Positions 32,642-43,793 of a stretch of DNA of 64,000 nt are shown here, in pieces. Where the stretch lies: assembly GCA_003999685.1 (NCBI GenBank), contig CP021220.1, positions 2,294,001 to 2,358,000 on the forward strand. Reading direction: 5' to 3'. How positions within the stretch are numbered: position 1 is the first letter of the stretch; each line of letters opens with the position of its first letter. Source of the DNA: Taiwanofungus camphoratus (lineage: Eukaryota; Basidiomycota; Agaricomycetes; Polyporales; Taiwanofungaceae). Made by a program: the position numbers and the translations under genes. Under the pieces are notes generated by a model that worked only from the letters and a program-made list of their open reading frames with translations, was not told where the DNA came from and did no database searches.

Positions 32642-34753
32642 ATGGCAGATTCGCGTCTGCGTATGCCGCTTCAATCATCCTATTCATTCTCTGGCTCTTC
32701 TACAAGCGATGCTGTCTCGCGTCCTTTGAAGCGTCGCCTTACAACCTCGGGAACAGATCCCGCATACTTTACGCCGTCGTCGAACAATTTCCGCCCACGT
32801 CCTTATCAACCTCAAGACACCTATTCATCATGCGCAACCACTGCTCCACCTCAACCTCGTAGTAACCCTTCCACGCGAAGCCATGCTCTTGGCTTCAATC
32901 CTGTTCCATCAATGGATCCGTCGCTGCTTGACCCCGGCGCTGTCTTTATTCATCCACCTTTCACAGAGTTCCCCGACGCGCACAAATATAAAGACGGACT
33001 TACATACAATCTTATGGCCGCAAACCCGGAATGGTTTCTTGATCCGGCGGACTTTATATCCACTGTCAACGACAACCCTCATGCTATCCGCTACCCTTCC
33101 CAGCTGGAACCACCTCGAGGTTGGTGTCCTGCAAAGAAGAAAGACGTCAAAGATGGCTGGCCTGAAGGCGAAGAACCGAGGCTTCGCTGCACGTTCTGTA
33201 GACGCACCTATGCTGGCGTTAATGCCAAGAGTATGTGGAGGCGACACGTATATGAAAAACACAAGATTGCTATGTCAAACCGACGCGACAATGCTGAACG
33301 CAAGGGAGGCCGTGGCTCAAATAGTACGTAAATCACGCGCAGAGGCATCTAGTTTGAGTCTAACGTGATATATGTCATTATAGAAGAGAACAAAGAAGAC
33401 AAAGAAACTGGTCGGATCAGTAGCAGGAGCAGTCGGCCTGCTTCCGATAACATTGAGTCAGAGTCGGCAAAGCTTCGCCAAGCTCGTCGAGACTCAGCGG
33501 ATTGGAAGAATAGCTTGGGATATAGTATGGACCGGTCGCGTTTCAGTCAAGGTATGGATGAAGACGAGGGTCGAGCTGCACAGTATGACCGTCATCCTCT
33601 ACCCGATGAACTTTCCGGCCCTGAGGGCGAAGTGGATGTTTTTCGGGTTGCCAAATCGTCCAGCACTCCGCCCCTTACGCCTGGGTTCTCCCCCACGAAG
33701 TCTTCCCAGTCCCGACGTCTCCCATCTGGGAACAATGTACCTGAGTCGCCTTACGACCCCCTTTCAACGCCTTCATTCCGTCACTCTCCACCGCGTATTG
33801 CATCTGAACAGCCGTGGCGCTTTCCCAGTCCTAGTCACCCTCTTTACTCAAGCGCGCGCGAGCTCTCGTTGAGCATGCTCATGCGTGGCGAAGCGAGCCC
33901 CGTCGTGGGTGGTCTCGACGTCAGCCCTGTTGTCATTGTCCCCGCTGGTGAGCGGGGCAAACGAAGTATCTTTAGTAGCCCTATTAGCGCAAAAGGCAAA
34001 AAGAAAACACACACAGACTTAGAAAGTGCTGAGAAACCGAGGATCTTCCCCAGTCCTTCGCCACACAGATTGTTTTACGACGGTCCGCTGCCCATTCCAT
34101 TCACTGATCGTGCCGAGTTTAAGAAGTATAGAATCCCAGAGTCCCCGCTCGGTCGAGTCACGAGCAGTGCCAAAACAAGCAGCAGTTTGGCCTCCCTTGT
34201 CGAGGCCAACAACACATGGCTTTCAGATGCTTCGCTTTCTCCTCCTGCCAAGACTGACAGCGATGCCCCCGGGCTGTTGGATCCCATACAACTGGAGGGA
34301 GAAGATCCCTTTGTGGAAAGTCTCTACAGCTCTTGGGTCGACCTTAACGGCAAGGCTGGAGAAAGTAGCTGTGGGGTGACTCCCGCAAAACTCGTACAAG
34401 AAAGCCCGGTGTTCCGATCCAACCAGGCATCTCGGGCAACCTTCGGTGAAGGGGGCAAGACCAATGTATTCGGGCTGTCTGGCCTAGGGAAAGGCCTCAT
34501 GGATGCGTTCCTGTCTGGGAAGGGTAAAGACCGTGGCAACTTCTCCTCTGATGACGATTTAATCATGATCTCTCGTGAGGATAATGAGGAGGCTGAGATA
34601 GGTCGCTCGTTAGGCAGCTCCCCAGTTCCGACCGGGAAGAAGACCGGGAGGGGTTTCCTGACTGACTGGCTCAGGGATGATAATCACGATACCGAAATGA
34701 GGGATGCCTTGCCGCCCAAGAAGCGCAGAAAGACCATCAGCGGCCACGATTAA
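32642..34753 (+). CDS. Single C2H2-type zinc-finger protein of unknown function
   Basis: Two exons (32642-33323 and 33384-34753) encode 683 residues. Near residues 183-210 lies one finger-like unit, CTFC then 16 residues to RRHVYEKH, a C-x2-C...H-x4-H arrangement with an unusual inner sequence. A conserved-looking segment precedes it: a proline-rich stretch and WCPAKKKDVKDGW. The rest is Ser/Pro-rich and predicted disordered, with many SP and TP sites that kinases could use. It ends in KKRRKTISGHD, a likely nuclear localisation signal. A nuclear regulatory role fits, but I do not recognise the family beyond basidiomycete hypothetical proteins. The E-box palindrome and leader intron belong to its 5' region. 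Confidence 0.8.
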
Positions 34754-35642
34754 GCTGCGCAATGGTACATTTTCGCTTGCTAGGTCATTCCTCGTCGAAC
34801 ATCTTTCGTCACATTTTTCCTCGAATTGGTCTGGCCTTGATTTCTGTCCCACTGATTCCATCGTTTTAGCTGTGTCCGTGTCCGCTATCCGTCGCATTGT
34901 CATCGCTATGTTTCCTTTTGTTCCGCTTTCTTCCCTTCAGCTGGCGTTCATGATGCACGGCCAGTAGAAACCAGGCTGATTCATCATCACCCACTGTCGT
35001 CTATGCATCCCACTTCCCTCATGTAACACCATACTCTACTGTCTTCTTACTTTTTCCCCCTCGCGCCTAGTTTCTACCATTATTTATGACATTCCCTTCC
35101 CCTTGGCTACAGTCTTGTAGGCCTCCGGTATTTTGATTATCCGTGTTTTAATAGCACGGTACACAACGTCTCGTCGTTTCTTGAACTCATGGACTACCGA
35201 CTAGTGTACGTATTCTACTAGTAGCTAGTTGACCTCGTCGTTGTGTCAAATACTGTTCCATAGCTATGTTTCGTCATGAAATGCGATAGGACCATTTGTA
35301 TTATCAAGAGCAAGGTGTACTTGGAAGCTTCGGATAGCTATCTGGGTTGAGTGTCAACATATTTTTTTCATATTCATGTTGTGCCATACATCGCTGTAGA
35401 GGGGATATAGGAGATAGATACGAAACACGATTCTGAAAAAGCAAAAACAAGGAAGCACAACGAAATAGAAAAGGAAACGGATAGAGGGACAGGGGTAAGG
35501 ATTGAGTATGTATGTGAAATATACGAACACAAGTTTCTACCCAGAAGTGAAAGTTTTGGATCGGAATCAGAGAAAGATCATTAGAATCGTGAAGCAATGA
35601 ACATATATGAGAAGGGAAGGCTAAAAAAAAAGCTAGAGGTTC
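34754..35642. other. Intergenic between convergent zinc-finger and BYR4 genes
   Basis: About 890 bases hold the two 3' untranslated regions. The stretch is T/C-rich on the left and A-rich on the right, with no coding frames of note and no repeat longer than simple runs. Confidence 0.5.
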
Positions 35643-38432
35643 TTAGTACTGACGCGTCGCCAATGCACGGATCTCGTACAGATACGATCGATCCGGTTCT
35701 GCATGTGGGTCTGCCCGCCGAGAAGGCAGCCAACCCTTCATTTCCGCACGATGTTGCTCCTCAGCGAGGCGACAGCTCTCGGTGAACGTCTCATCTACGT
35801 CGCAAACCATCGATGCGCGCGAGCAACGGTCGCTCTCGCTTTCCGACCTCGTGCGTGTATGGCTCCGCGCAGGACTTGGTGGCTCCACACGCGTGGAGAT
35901 CAGTACCGGAGTGCCTGTGCCTTGTAGTTGCTGATTCGCACGGATCGTTCCACCCTTGGACTCCCAGTCCTCGTCGTCCTCATCATCGGCGAGGTCAGCG
36001 AAGACGTCTGGCTCGTCTTCGTCTGGCGCGATGGAGATCCAGCACATGCGCGCAGGATCGAAGATCATGTTGCCCACGACCCGTGCGCCTGCAGCGAACG
36101 AGCCCACAGGAGACCCGACTGAAGATCCCGTGAGGTGTGTGATGAGCGCAGGACGCGTTGAAGTGCCCACGGCTGCGTCGAAGTCACGCAGCGCTTGATC
36201 ATTGCCTTCCCATCGCAATGAGGTAGGATTCCACTTCATTTCACCGACGACTGAAACACTTTCCTTGAGTCCTCAGGTTCTTCCTCTAAATCTAAGTACT
36301 GACCTTTCGGTGCCCCCGCGCTACCCAGATTTCGAATGAGTGTGGGTTTTCTCCGCGTCTGCGAGGATGGTGAAGATATTGTTTTCTTCCTCTTCGCATT
36401 AACCTCGCTTTCAGCGGACCTTGGGGGCTCAAAGAATTTCTCGGGTTCGGACGACTTCGCTGGGAACTCTATTCGCCCTGTGCGCTTGAGCGTCTTCGTA
36501 GGTAGTGCGGTACTTTTTGCCAATTCTGAGTATGGGTAAGTAACCTAAGTGGCATGGACGCCTAGAAATGGGATAGCTCTCACCAGTACTACTTCCCGAC
36601 AGCTCTCGCTTTCCTTTTCTTCGAATCGTCCCCTTCCCGAGGGCATTTTCCACGTTCGCGACAGCGCTCGCACCTGCACCTACGGTCTTCGCATACGTCG
36701 CACCCGGCACACGGTTTCCATGGCCCTTCGGCTGCACACGAAAGCGTCCCTCCTTTTCGCGATCCAACGGCAGATCTTCAAACGCATCGAGCTCAGTGCC
36801 ATCGCCATACGTCCTCTGACGCCGTGGCCTCTTCAGCACCTTTGGTGGTAGGGGAACAGGGAGACTCTGCGTCTGAGTGTGGCTTACTCGCGACTTTATC
36901 GAACTTGATGACGGTGGACGAGAAGGGGGCAGGGGTGACTGTGAACGTGTGGTAGGGAGCGGTGGTACGACTGTAGTAGTTGGTGTGGGAAAGACAGATG
37001 CGATTGGTGTGCGCGCTTTGAGACGCGACGACGACGTGGGCATCGTGAGCCGTAGCGCGGCGGGGTTCGAGCTCGGCGTGGACGGCCGCGTCGGTGGAAC
37101 AGTGTACTCCAGTCCAGATACCCGACTCGCTGAACTTGCTGTGTACACCTTCGCACGCGATGACGCAGTTGGCGCATCGTAGCGCCCTATCGCTGCCGAC
37201 CCTGTACTAGAACCAGACCCTGAGCCTGACGCTTGGGCATTACTAGATTCTGACAGGGACGGCAATGAGGCCTTGCGGCCCAGTTTGCGCGTGGATGGCG
37301 GCGAGGCGGGTTTGAGCCCCGAATGTGATTTCTGCACTCGAAGACTACCTGGTTTGGGTGTGAGAAAAGAGACTGGTGACGATGGTGATTGGGCAGTGAG
37401 AGCCTGGCTGTACGTCTGCGAACGGATAGGTTGACCGGGGCGCGAAGGCGGTGACGGGGGAGCAAGCTTGCGGAGCTGCGACGCCGATGATACTGGAGGA
37501 TTGTTGGGTGACTTCGTACGGTCGCCTTTCAGGCGAGATGGGGGTCGTATTGCAGCGGGCGGACGAGGCGGAGCACTTTTACTACGGATATTGGCCACTG
37601 TTGAGCGCTTTGTGGTTTGCGCGTTCTGTAATAGTCTGCTTGGACTGAGCTCGACATCGTTGTCGATGACGAGACCAATCTCGAAATCGTCCTCCGGGTC
37701 AGGGCTAGCGACCTTGATTCGGTCATCGGTGAACGCAGTCTTCTTCTTCGTCTCGAGGATTTTGGCCAGCTTTTTCGCGCTCTGGCCCGACCCAAAAAGA
37801 CCTGTTGGAATGACTAGACCATCAAGCTCTCCGTCATCATCGTCATCATCTTCCTCCGTCTCCGTCTCCGGCAGCGAAGCAGAAGTGTAATTTGATGATG
37901 ATGCATTGTCGGCGAAGCCTAATGTTGAATACGCATCCGATGATTGTGATGAGGACGTCTGGTCTTTGTCGCCCCATTCGAGAGAGGCCTTCGAAGAGCG
38001 GTGTGAGACCGGACGAAGAGAAAGTTGAGTGAGGTCGGAGGGTAAGGCAAAGCCATCTTCGAAATCCTCGTCGATCGGCGAAGGTGGAACCTTGGGAGGG
38101 AGCTTTGGAAGAGCAGCGACTTTAATGGTAGACACACCCTCATCGTCTTCCTCCTCGTCTGGTGGTGTGGAAAGTGGGGGGCGGATGGTGAACATCTGGG
38201 TGGGCTTCCCCGGTAGCTCTGATCGCGCAGCTATGCCATCAAGAACCATCTTCGCCTTAGCCCCTCCAGGCTTCCCCAGGTCCATCTCAAAGTCCCAATC
38301 CTCATCCTCATCCTCTTTGTCCGATTCGGCGTCCGAGGCGTGGATTGGTTCTCCATCAGGAAGATCAAAATCGGCGTCAGGCCACTCCTCCTTGGGTAGT
38401 ACAACAGTGGGTGCCGGAACAGTAGTAGTCAT
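35643..38432 (-). CDS. BYR4: Byr4/Bfa1-like component of the Spg1/Tem1 GTPase-activating complex
   Basis: Three exons (36584-38432, 36304-36525, 35643-36250) encode 892 residues. The C-terminal third has the segment I associate with Byr4: GEMKWNPTSLRWEGNDQALR, then GSFAAGARVVGNMIFDPARM followed by CWISIAPDEDEPDVFADL. Byr4 is the scaffold half of a two-part GAP. With Cdc16/Bub2 it switches off Spg1/Tem1 at the spindle pole and so restrains septation and mitotic exit. The N-terminal two thirds are acidic, then Ser/Pro-rich and disordered, as in known members. A short conserved motif (KEEWPDADFDLPDG, residues 14-27) opens the protein. Assignment rests on the C-terminal block; the disordered part carries no evidence. 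The upstream neighbour NRDE2 is transcribed in the same direction. Confidence 0.78.
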
Positions 38433-38832
38433 GATGGCAGTATTGGTCGAAATTAGGCCCGAGCGTGGGGGTCGGATATTAGAATGCGTGTTGAGAGCGG
38501 AAATGAGAGGGTAGAGAGCGGAACAAGACTTAGTGCGCCGACATGGTACGGTCGCGCAGGTAGTATATAGAGAAAGACAAGCCTTGCCGGCAGAAGAAAA
38601 CAGACAGTGGGTGTCGATTATGAGTCGAAAAAAGGCGGCGGGTTAGCCTCGTGTTGGACCAGCGTGTTGTGTGTATAAAGCAGTCTTGTCTTTGGCAATG
38701 GCGCGCTGTGGCTAGTGGCCACTGCAACGCGGGTGGCGTGCAAACAGTCTCCAAACACAAACACTGCCAAACAACAGTCGGTGGCTCTGCTATTGACTGC
38801 AGTCTTACAACTGTAATACAACACACGTGTGG
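38433..38832. other. BYR4 promoter / NRDE2 3' region
   Basis: This 400-base gap between two genes on the minus strand holds a CACGTG at 38824-38829, next to the NRDE2 stop, and a TATATA-like run near 38563. Nothing else stands out. Confidence 0.5.
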
Positions 38833-41800
38833 TCAGTACGGCCTCAGTCTCCTCAGCTCCCGCGCATTGTGTTCTATCTCGTCCTCCATGCCTTCTTCAT
38901 TCACCTCGTCTCTTTGTTCCCGCTCCTCCATCCACCCTTCCACCATCTCATCCAGCCCCTTCCGCATCCGAATCCCCCGCTCTGCCATTGTCTCTGCCCA
39001 TTCATTCAGCTCCCGTCCGCTAAACACCGAGCGCAGTGGCCCAAAAGCCAGTATATAAAGTTCTGCCCACGGTCATATGCAGTTAGCATAGTTCTGAAAT
39101 AGAGTTTGTCCACCGCACACCCTTTACTAGCGGGCACTCGCCCACAGCTCGGAACAGAAGTTTCTTGGCTCGCTCCAGCTGGCCAGCCCTGATCTCGAAC
39201 TCCACGTACAGGCGCCATAGAACGGGACTGCCTCGTGTCCTATTATAATCAATTCAGTAGCCTAATGAGTGTTCAGCACATTGTATCAGCGCAAGACGAC
39301 ACACCGCTCGTTTTGGACAGCTGCAGACAGTCCACCCCTTGTTCGCTCCTGTTCGGTTTCCCAACGGCTCTTTTCCCACCCTGCCACCCACACCTCGGCA
39401 ACACGCTTCACGATATCCTTTTCTTTCATCATCCCATCCGCGTTATCTCCCAGCATGGCCCTCACGCCTCCCCACATCCCCTGACCCCTCTGCCCTTCCA
39501 AGAACACGCCCAGAATCAGCGTATTGCTCGGATACGCCTCGATAGCCTTTTTGGCGCGTTCTCGGAGCATCGCTGGAGGGACCGGGTTGCGGAGGCGTAT
39601 ACCGTGGTTGTACAGTAGCATCAGAGACGCAATAGTCAGGCTCTCATTGGCTCCTGTGCCTTCGGCGAGGACACTAAGGTATGCATCAAATATTGAGAGC
39701 GCCGAGTGAGGCGAATTCGTGAGCAGATCGAGCAGTGCCCGCAACTTGATCCATGCCTCGCGCTCCTTCCAGCGCGCCGCCGGTACCTGCGCGATGGCTT
39801 CGTCTAGATGTCGCTTGGTGCGCAAGATCGCAATCCCGCCTGTACCTTCCGCTTCGGCAGAGCGCAGAGTGACCTGCAGCGCAGCGTCAGACCTACCCTC
39901 AAGCCACTCCATCTCAGCCCAGTCCCACCACAGCACGCTTTCTCCTGAGTGATTCGTATAGGATGATTGGAGGACCGTCTGATAGACCTTCCGCGCATCC
40001 TCGACGCGACCCCGCAACCGTTCCAGACGGGCATGGGCCGCCCAATGGGACAATGAACGTTGCGCAGACGCAAGCATGGCTTTGGACAATTTCGTAGAAC
40101 TTTCACATTATCGTCAATATGATGGACGATTGTATGTAAATGAGCGGACTCACTTCTTGAAGCTGACAGTCGCTTCGAAAGCAAGAGCAAGCATATCCCA
40201 CTCCACGTCTTCTGCTCCCAACCTACACTGCCTAAAGACTTCCCTGACGACCTCTTCATCCAAGCCTAGAACATCCTCTCTTCCCCACATCCTCCAACAG
40301 CCATCCCCCACGCACTCTAGTGGGGCCAGCACGCCTAATCCCCAACTCTTCACCGGCCCAAATGCACTCTTATATTCCGGTTCCCGCCCGACCAGCACCC
40401 CCGCCTGTGCATCAGCTGTGATTCTCCTGAGAGATTTGCTTTCTGGAAAAATAGATGAGAGATACGCAGGTGACACGAAGTGCGTGTACGCCCAACGGTC
40501 GTCTAGGCCCTCTCCGGGCACAGCAGAGAGCGAGGCGAGAAAACCAGGGACATGCAACCCGAAGAAGGCTAGCCAAACCATGCGGAAAGCTGCCCGCGCA
40601 TGAGGTACGTGCAGAGGGACAAGCAGTGGCCGAAGGTCGGAGAAGAGGATGGTTGCGTATGGATCAGCATCTACCTCTGTGTCGAGGTCGAACGAACGTG
40701 TTGGAAACTGGTGCAAGCGATCGAGGAGTGATTCTGCAGTTGCCCAGCGGCGGAACGGGTCTGCGTCTGCGATGTCTGATTCGGCTGACTTCCGTGTGGA
40801 CGCCAGGATGTAGGCGGGACGTCCAGCGGCTACCCAGGATGTCCACCCTGAGGCACCTGCCTCGCCTAAACGTGGGACTTCGGACTCCCAAAACTCTTCG
40901 AGAGCATCGAGCTGGGCTTCAAAAGATGCCGTAGCCAGTGATGGGGGTAGCTTGTACGTTCTAAGAGTAGATATTCAATGGTCGACTACGATCGGATATG
41001 AAACTAGCTTACAGCTCTGCTTGAGCTTGAAACAGTGCATTTGCTCGTTCCACAAAACCTAATAGCATCCGAAAATGAGAAAATATTCGCTAGGTCCTGC
41101 AAGACATACCTGCATCGCGAAAAGCCACTGCAACCCTCCACAGCACTCTCAACTTCCCGATCTCTTCCCCTTCTCCAGCATCCAAGGCGTTCAGGACCCG
41201 TCGAGCATCCTCTACTATTCCATCGACGCCCTTCTCGCCCCTCCTGACCCTCCAGTCTAGCCATTCCATCCACATCTCGACCCCGCCGACCTTCAACGCA
41301 TTCTCCCACTCAGCACGAAGCTTACTCTCATGCCATATCTCCTCTCCGGCTTTCAAATACCTAAGGCGTAAGCTCTGCGATTTCGAGTTGTCCGGGTTAG
41401 CCGTCAGAGCTCGCGAAAGGATCGATAGTGTAATCTCAGAACGAGCCTTCGGCGCATTCTTGGAGGTGATCGGAGCCGTTGAAAGGGTATTTGAGAGAAG
41501 CGAGAGCCAGGTGGGGATTGAAGATGGGTCTCGGGATAACTGCTCTTCTAAGGACTTCAGCGTAGCCTGCAGGGAGGTCATTGGGGTTGTATCTGTGTCA
41601 TAGTCTTCCGTGCTTTCAGCCTCCTCTGTGGAAGATTCAAGGTCATCGGAGTCGATGTTCTGCTTGGGAGTACTTATTGAGCGGTATGACTGGTCGTCTT
41701 TGCGGTCACGGCCAGTAGACAGGCGCAGAAACCCTTCGATTTCCAGGTATTTGTGTTTGTCTTCGGACGAGGCAAGCAGCCGGCGCGTTGGTGCCGTTGT

Positions 41801-42464
41801 CAGTATATGTCGCGAACTCGAATCAGTCAGTGCAGGCAACTGATTAAAATGAATGAACTGGTTTCCATCAAAGATACAGGGATTGAGTCCTACCTTCCGT
41901 TTGCCGCCCACAGCAACTTCGATGCCTTTTCGACCGCGGTGGACGACCTTCCATGCTGACTCCAGTCCCAATATGCTCTTACCCCCTTACAATTTGTTAG
42001 TTGTCGCCGTGGAAAACGTGAGCGCACTCACAACCAGCTTGGTGATATTTTGGTACGTGCCCTGCGTGCAAGCCACCAAACTGTACATTGAGTGGGTCGC
42101 CTTTGCGATCGGTTATGTACAAAGGCGCGGAAAGGAAGTCCATTGCGCTGTAATCACCATCTTTCCTGGAACGACTGTCTTCTTCTGCTTTGAGTCGCTC
42201 GTCGTTATAGCCTTCATAAGCTCTGTCCTCACTGTGCCTTCTTGAACGAGTGCGGTCCTTTTCTAAAACGTTATCATTGTGCTTTTCGTGCCTCTTCCTT
42301 TCTCTGCGACCCCTGACCCCCTTCTCTTTCTTACTGCGCTTCTTCTCCTTGTCCTTGTCCCTTTCCTTGTCCTTTGGAGTGGCGGTACGCGTGCTTGGGC
42401 CTGGATCGAAATCAGGAAAGGAGCTGAACGAGGGAGGAAATGAAGAGAAAGATGGAGCAGACAT
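38833..42464 (-). CDS. NRDE2: NRDE2 family protein (nuclear RNA surveillance / splicing)
   Basis: Eight exons encode 1,082 residues: 42035-42464, 41894-41985, 41110-41839, 41013-41058, 40154-40960, 39305-40099, 39121-39239, 38833-39062. Human NRDE2 and fission yeast Nrl1 bind Mtl1/MTR4 helicase and act in splicing and nuclear RNA decay. The N-terminus is disordered and Lys/Arg/Asp-rich (KDKERDKDKEKKRSKKEKG). The family segment DFLSAPLYITDRKGDPLN follows near residue 110. HAT/TPR-like helical repeats make up the remainder, for example PTWLSLLSNTLS and LWRLYVEFEIRAGQLERAKK. The last exon reads VFSGRELNEWAETMAERGIR, typical of the family C-terminus. Intron 41840-41893 is 54 bases and free of in-frame stops, so retention would add 18 residues. 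Confidence 0.88.
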
Positions 42465-42575
42465 ATGTTTGATAGTTGATACGGTAATTGGCCTGCGGGC
42501 AGGGAAGTCGACAGAGTGTACTGTAAGTACGTACTTTCCGACCGCTGAACGAGGATCTGGAAGGGATCTGGCAGC

Positions 42576-42581
42576 CACGTG
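42576..42581. promoter_or_regulatory. CACGTG E-box in the NRDE2-NIP7 shared promoter
   Basis: CACGTG sits midway in the 223 bases between the two divergent start codons (42464 and 42688). It is the most conspicuous motif in this very short shared control region. Binding is not shown. Confidence 0.35.
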
Positions 42582-42687
42582 GAACATGCAAACCAAAAAC
42601 AGCAACTGACTATCTTTATTTTCTGATCCCAGTCTGAGTTTCTTCTGCTTTTCAGATAATCCCTAGCCGCCAGACCGTTTCTTCAGT

Positions 42688-43505
42688 ATGCGGCCTCTGA
42701 CAGAAGACGAGAGTAAAGCGGTGTTTACGAAGCTGGCAAACTATATCGTATGTTGTTGATACTCAGCCCGAGTATTGTGAAATTTAAACGTCATTCATGG
42801 CTCATACAGGGGAAAAATCTCGTTCATCTCATTGACCGACCAGACGAGCCATACTGCTTCCGGCTACACAAGGACCGAGTTTTCTATGTTTCCGAGTCTT
42901 CAATGCGCCTGGGTATCTCTGTTGCGCGGCCGAATTTGGTCAGCCTAGGGACATGTTTCGGGAAGTTTTCAAAAAGCGGAAAGTTCAAGTTGCACATCAC
43001 TGCCCTCGACTACCTTGCGCAATATGCGAAATACAAGGTGCATTCATCTTTACTACTCGTGGTCTAGGGAGTTGATTTTCGCCTACTTAGGTCTGGATCA
43101 AGCCAAATGGCGAAATGCCATTCCTGTATGGCAACCATGTCCTCAAGGCCCACCTAGGGCGTATCACGGAAGACACCCCGGAGCATCAGGGTGTAGTCAT
43201 CTTTAGCATGAATGACATACCACTAGTATGATTGAGCCTCTGAGAATTACAGGGACCAGTCTCTGATTCTTCACCGCAGGGTTTCGGTGTGACTGCACGC
43301 TCCACAATCGATACCCGTAAGCTTGATCCAACAGCCATCGTTGTATTTCATCAAGCGTGCGTATTCACCTCCGTATTCCATTCTCGGCACCTAATCTTCT
43401 ATCTACAGCGATGTGGGAGAGTACCTGCGTGATGAGGTTTGTATACCACACATTCGTCCCTTCGTGTACTTACTAGCCATTCTTCTTCAGGAAACTCTTT
43501 TCTGA
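42688..43505 (+). CDS. NIP7: 60S ribosome assembly factor Nip7
   Basis: Six exons (42688-42747, 42810-43037, 43091-43225, 43280-43356, 43409-43436, 43491-43505) encode 180 residues, the usual Nip7 length. It starts [20 protein letters not shown], continues with [20 protein letters not shown], and the C-terminal PUA domain contains [20 protein letters not shown] and [12 protein letters not shown]. Nip7 is a nucleolar RNA-binding protein needed for 27S pre-rRNA processing and for 60S formation. The last exon codes for only four residues and the stop. The gene is divergent from NRDE2 with 223 bases between the starts. Confidence 0.96.
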
Positions 43506-43775
43506 TTAAGTGATGTGCCGCTGCCTTTATTTATTTCTTGGAGGGCTTCAGTAGACCTTTGATTCGGTGAATGAAGTGCTCGGCCGTATCAAAGGGGCAC
43601 TCGAAAAGTACTGGCTGATATCCACTTTAGCTTGTACATGTAACCTTTTATGGGCTTCTTGCGTATTTGCATACTACATTGAATGGTTTCACATATACCA
43701 TGGCCAGCGAGATCATTGACCACGGTGTGCTGTGAGTAAATCTTGTGGTTGGCGTCACGCTTTCATACGCCTATG

Positions 43776-43781
43776 CACGTG
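43776..43781. promoter_or_regulatory. CACGTG close to the SEC39 start
   Basis: This hexamer lies only 12 bases before the SEC39 ATG, so it is in the leader or at the transcription start. Its role is unknown. Confidence 0.25.
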
Positions 43782-43793
43782 TCGCGCTGCTAA

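Noticed and set aside
38029-38514. Plus-strand Ser/Gly-rich frame of 161 codons over BYR4
   Set aside because: It is antisense to the acidic, disordered N-terminus of BYR4 and has no independent support.
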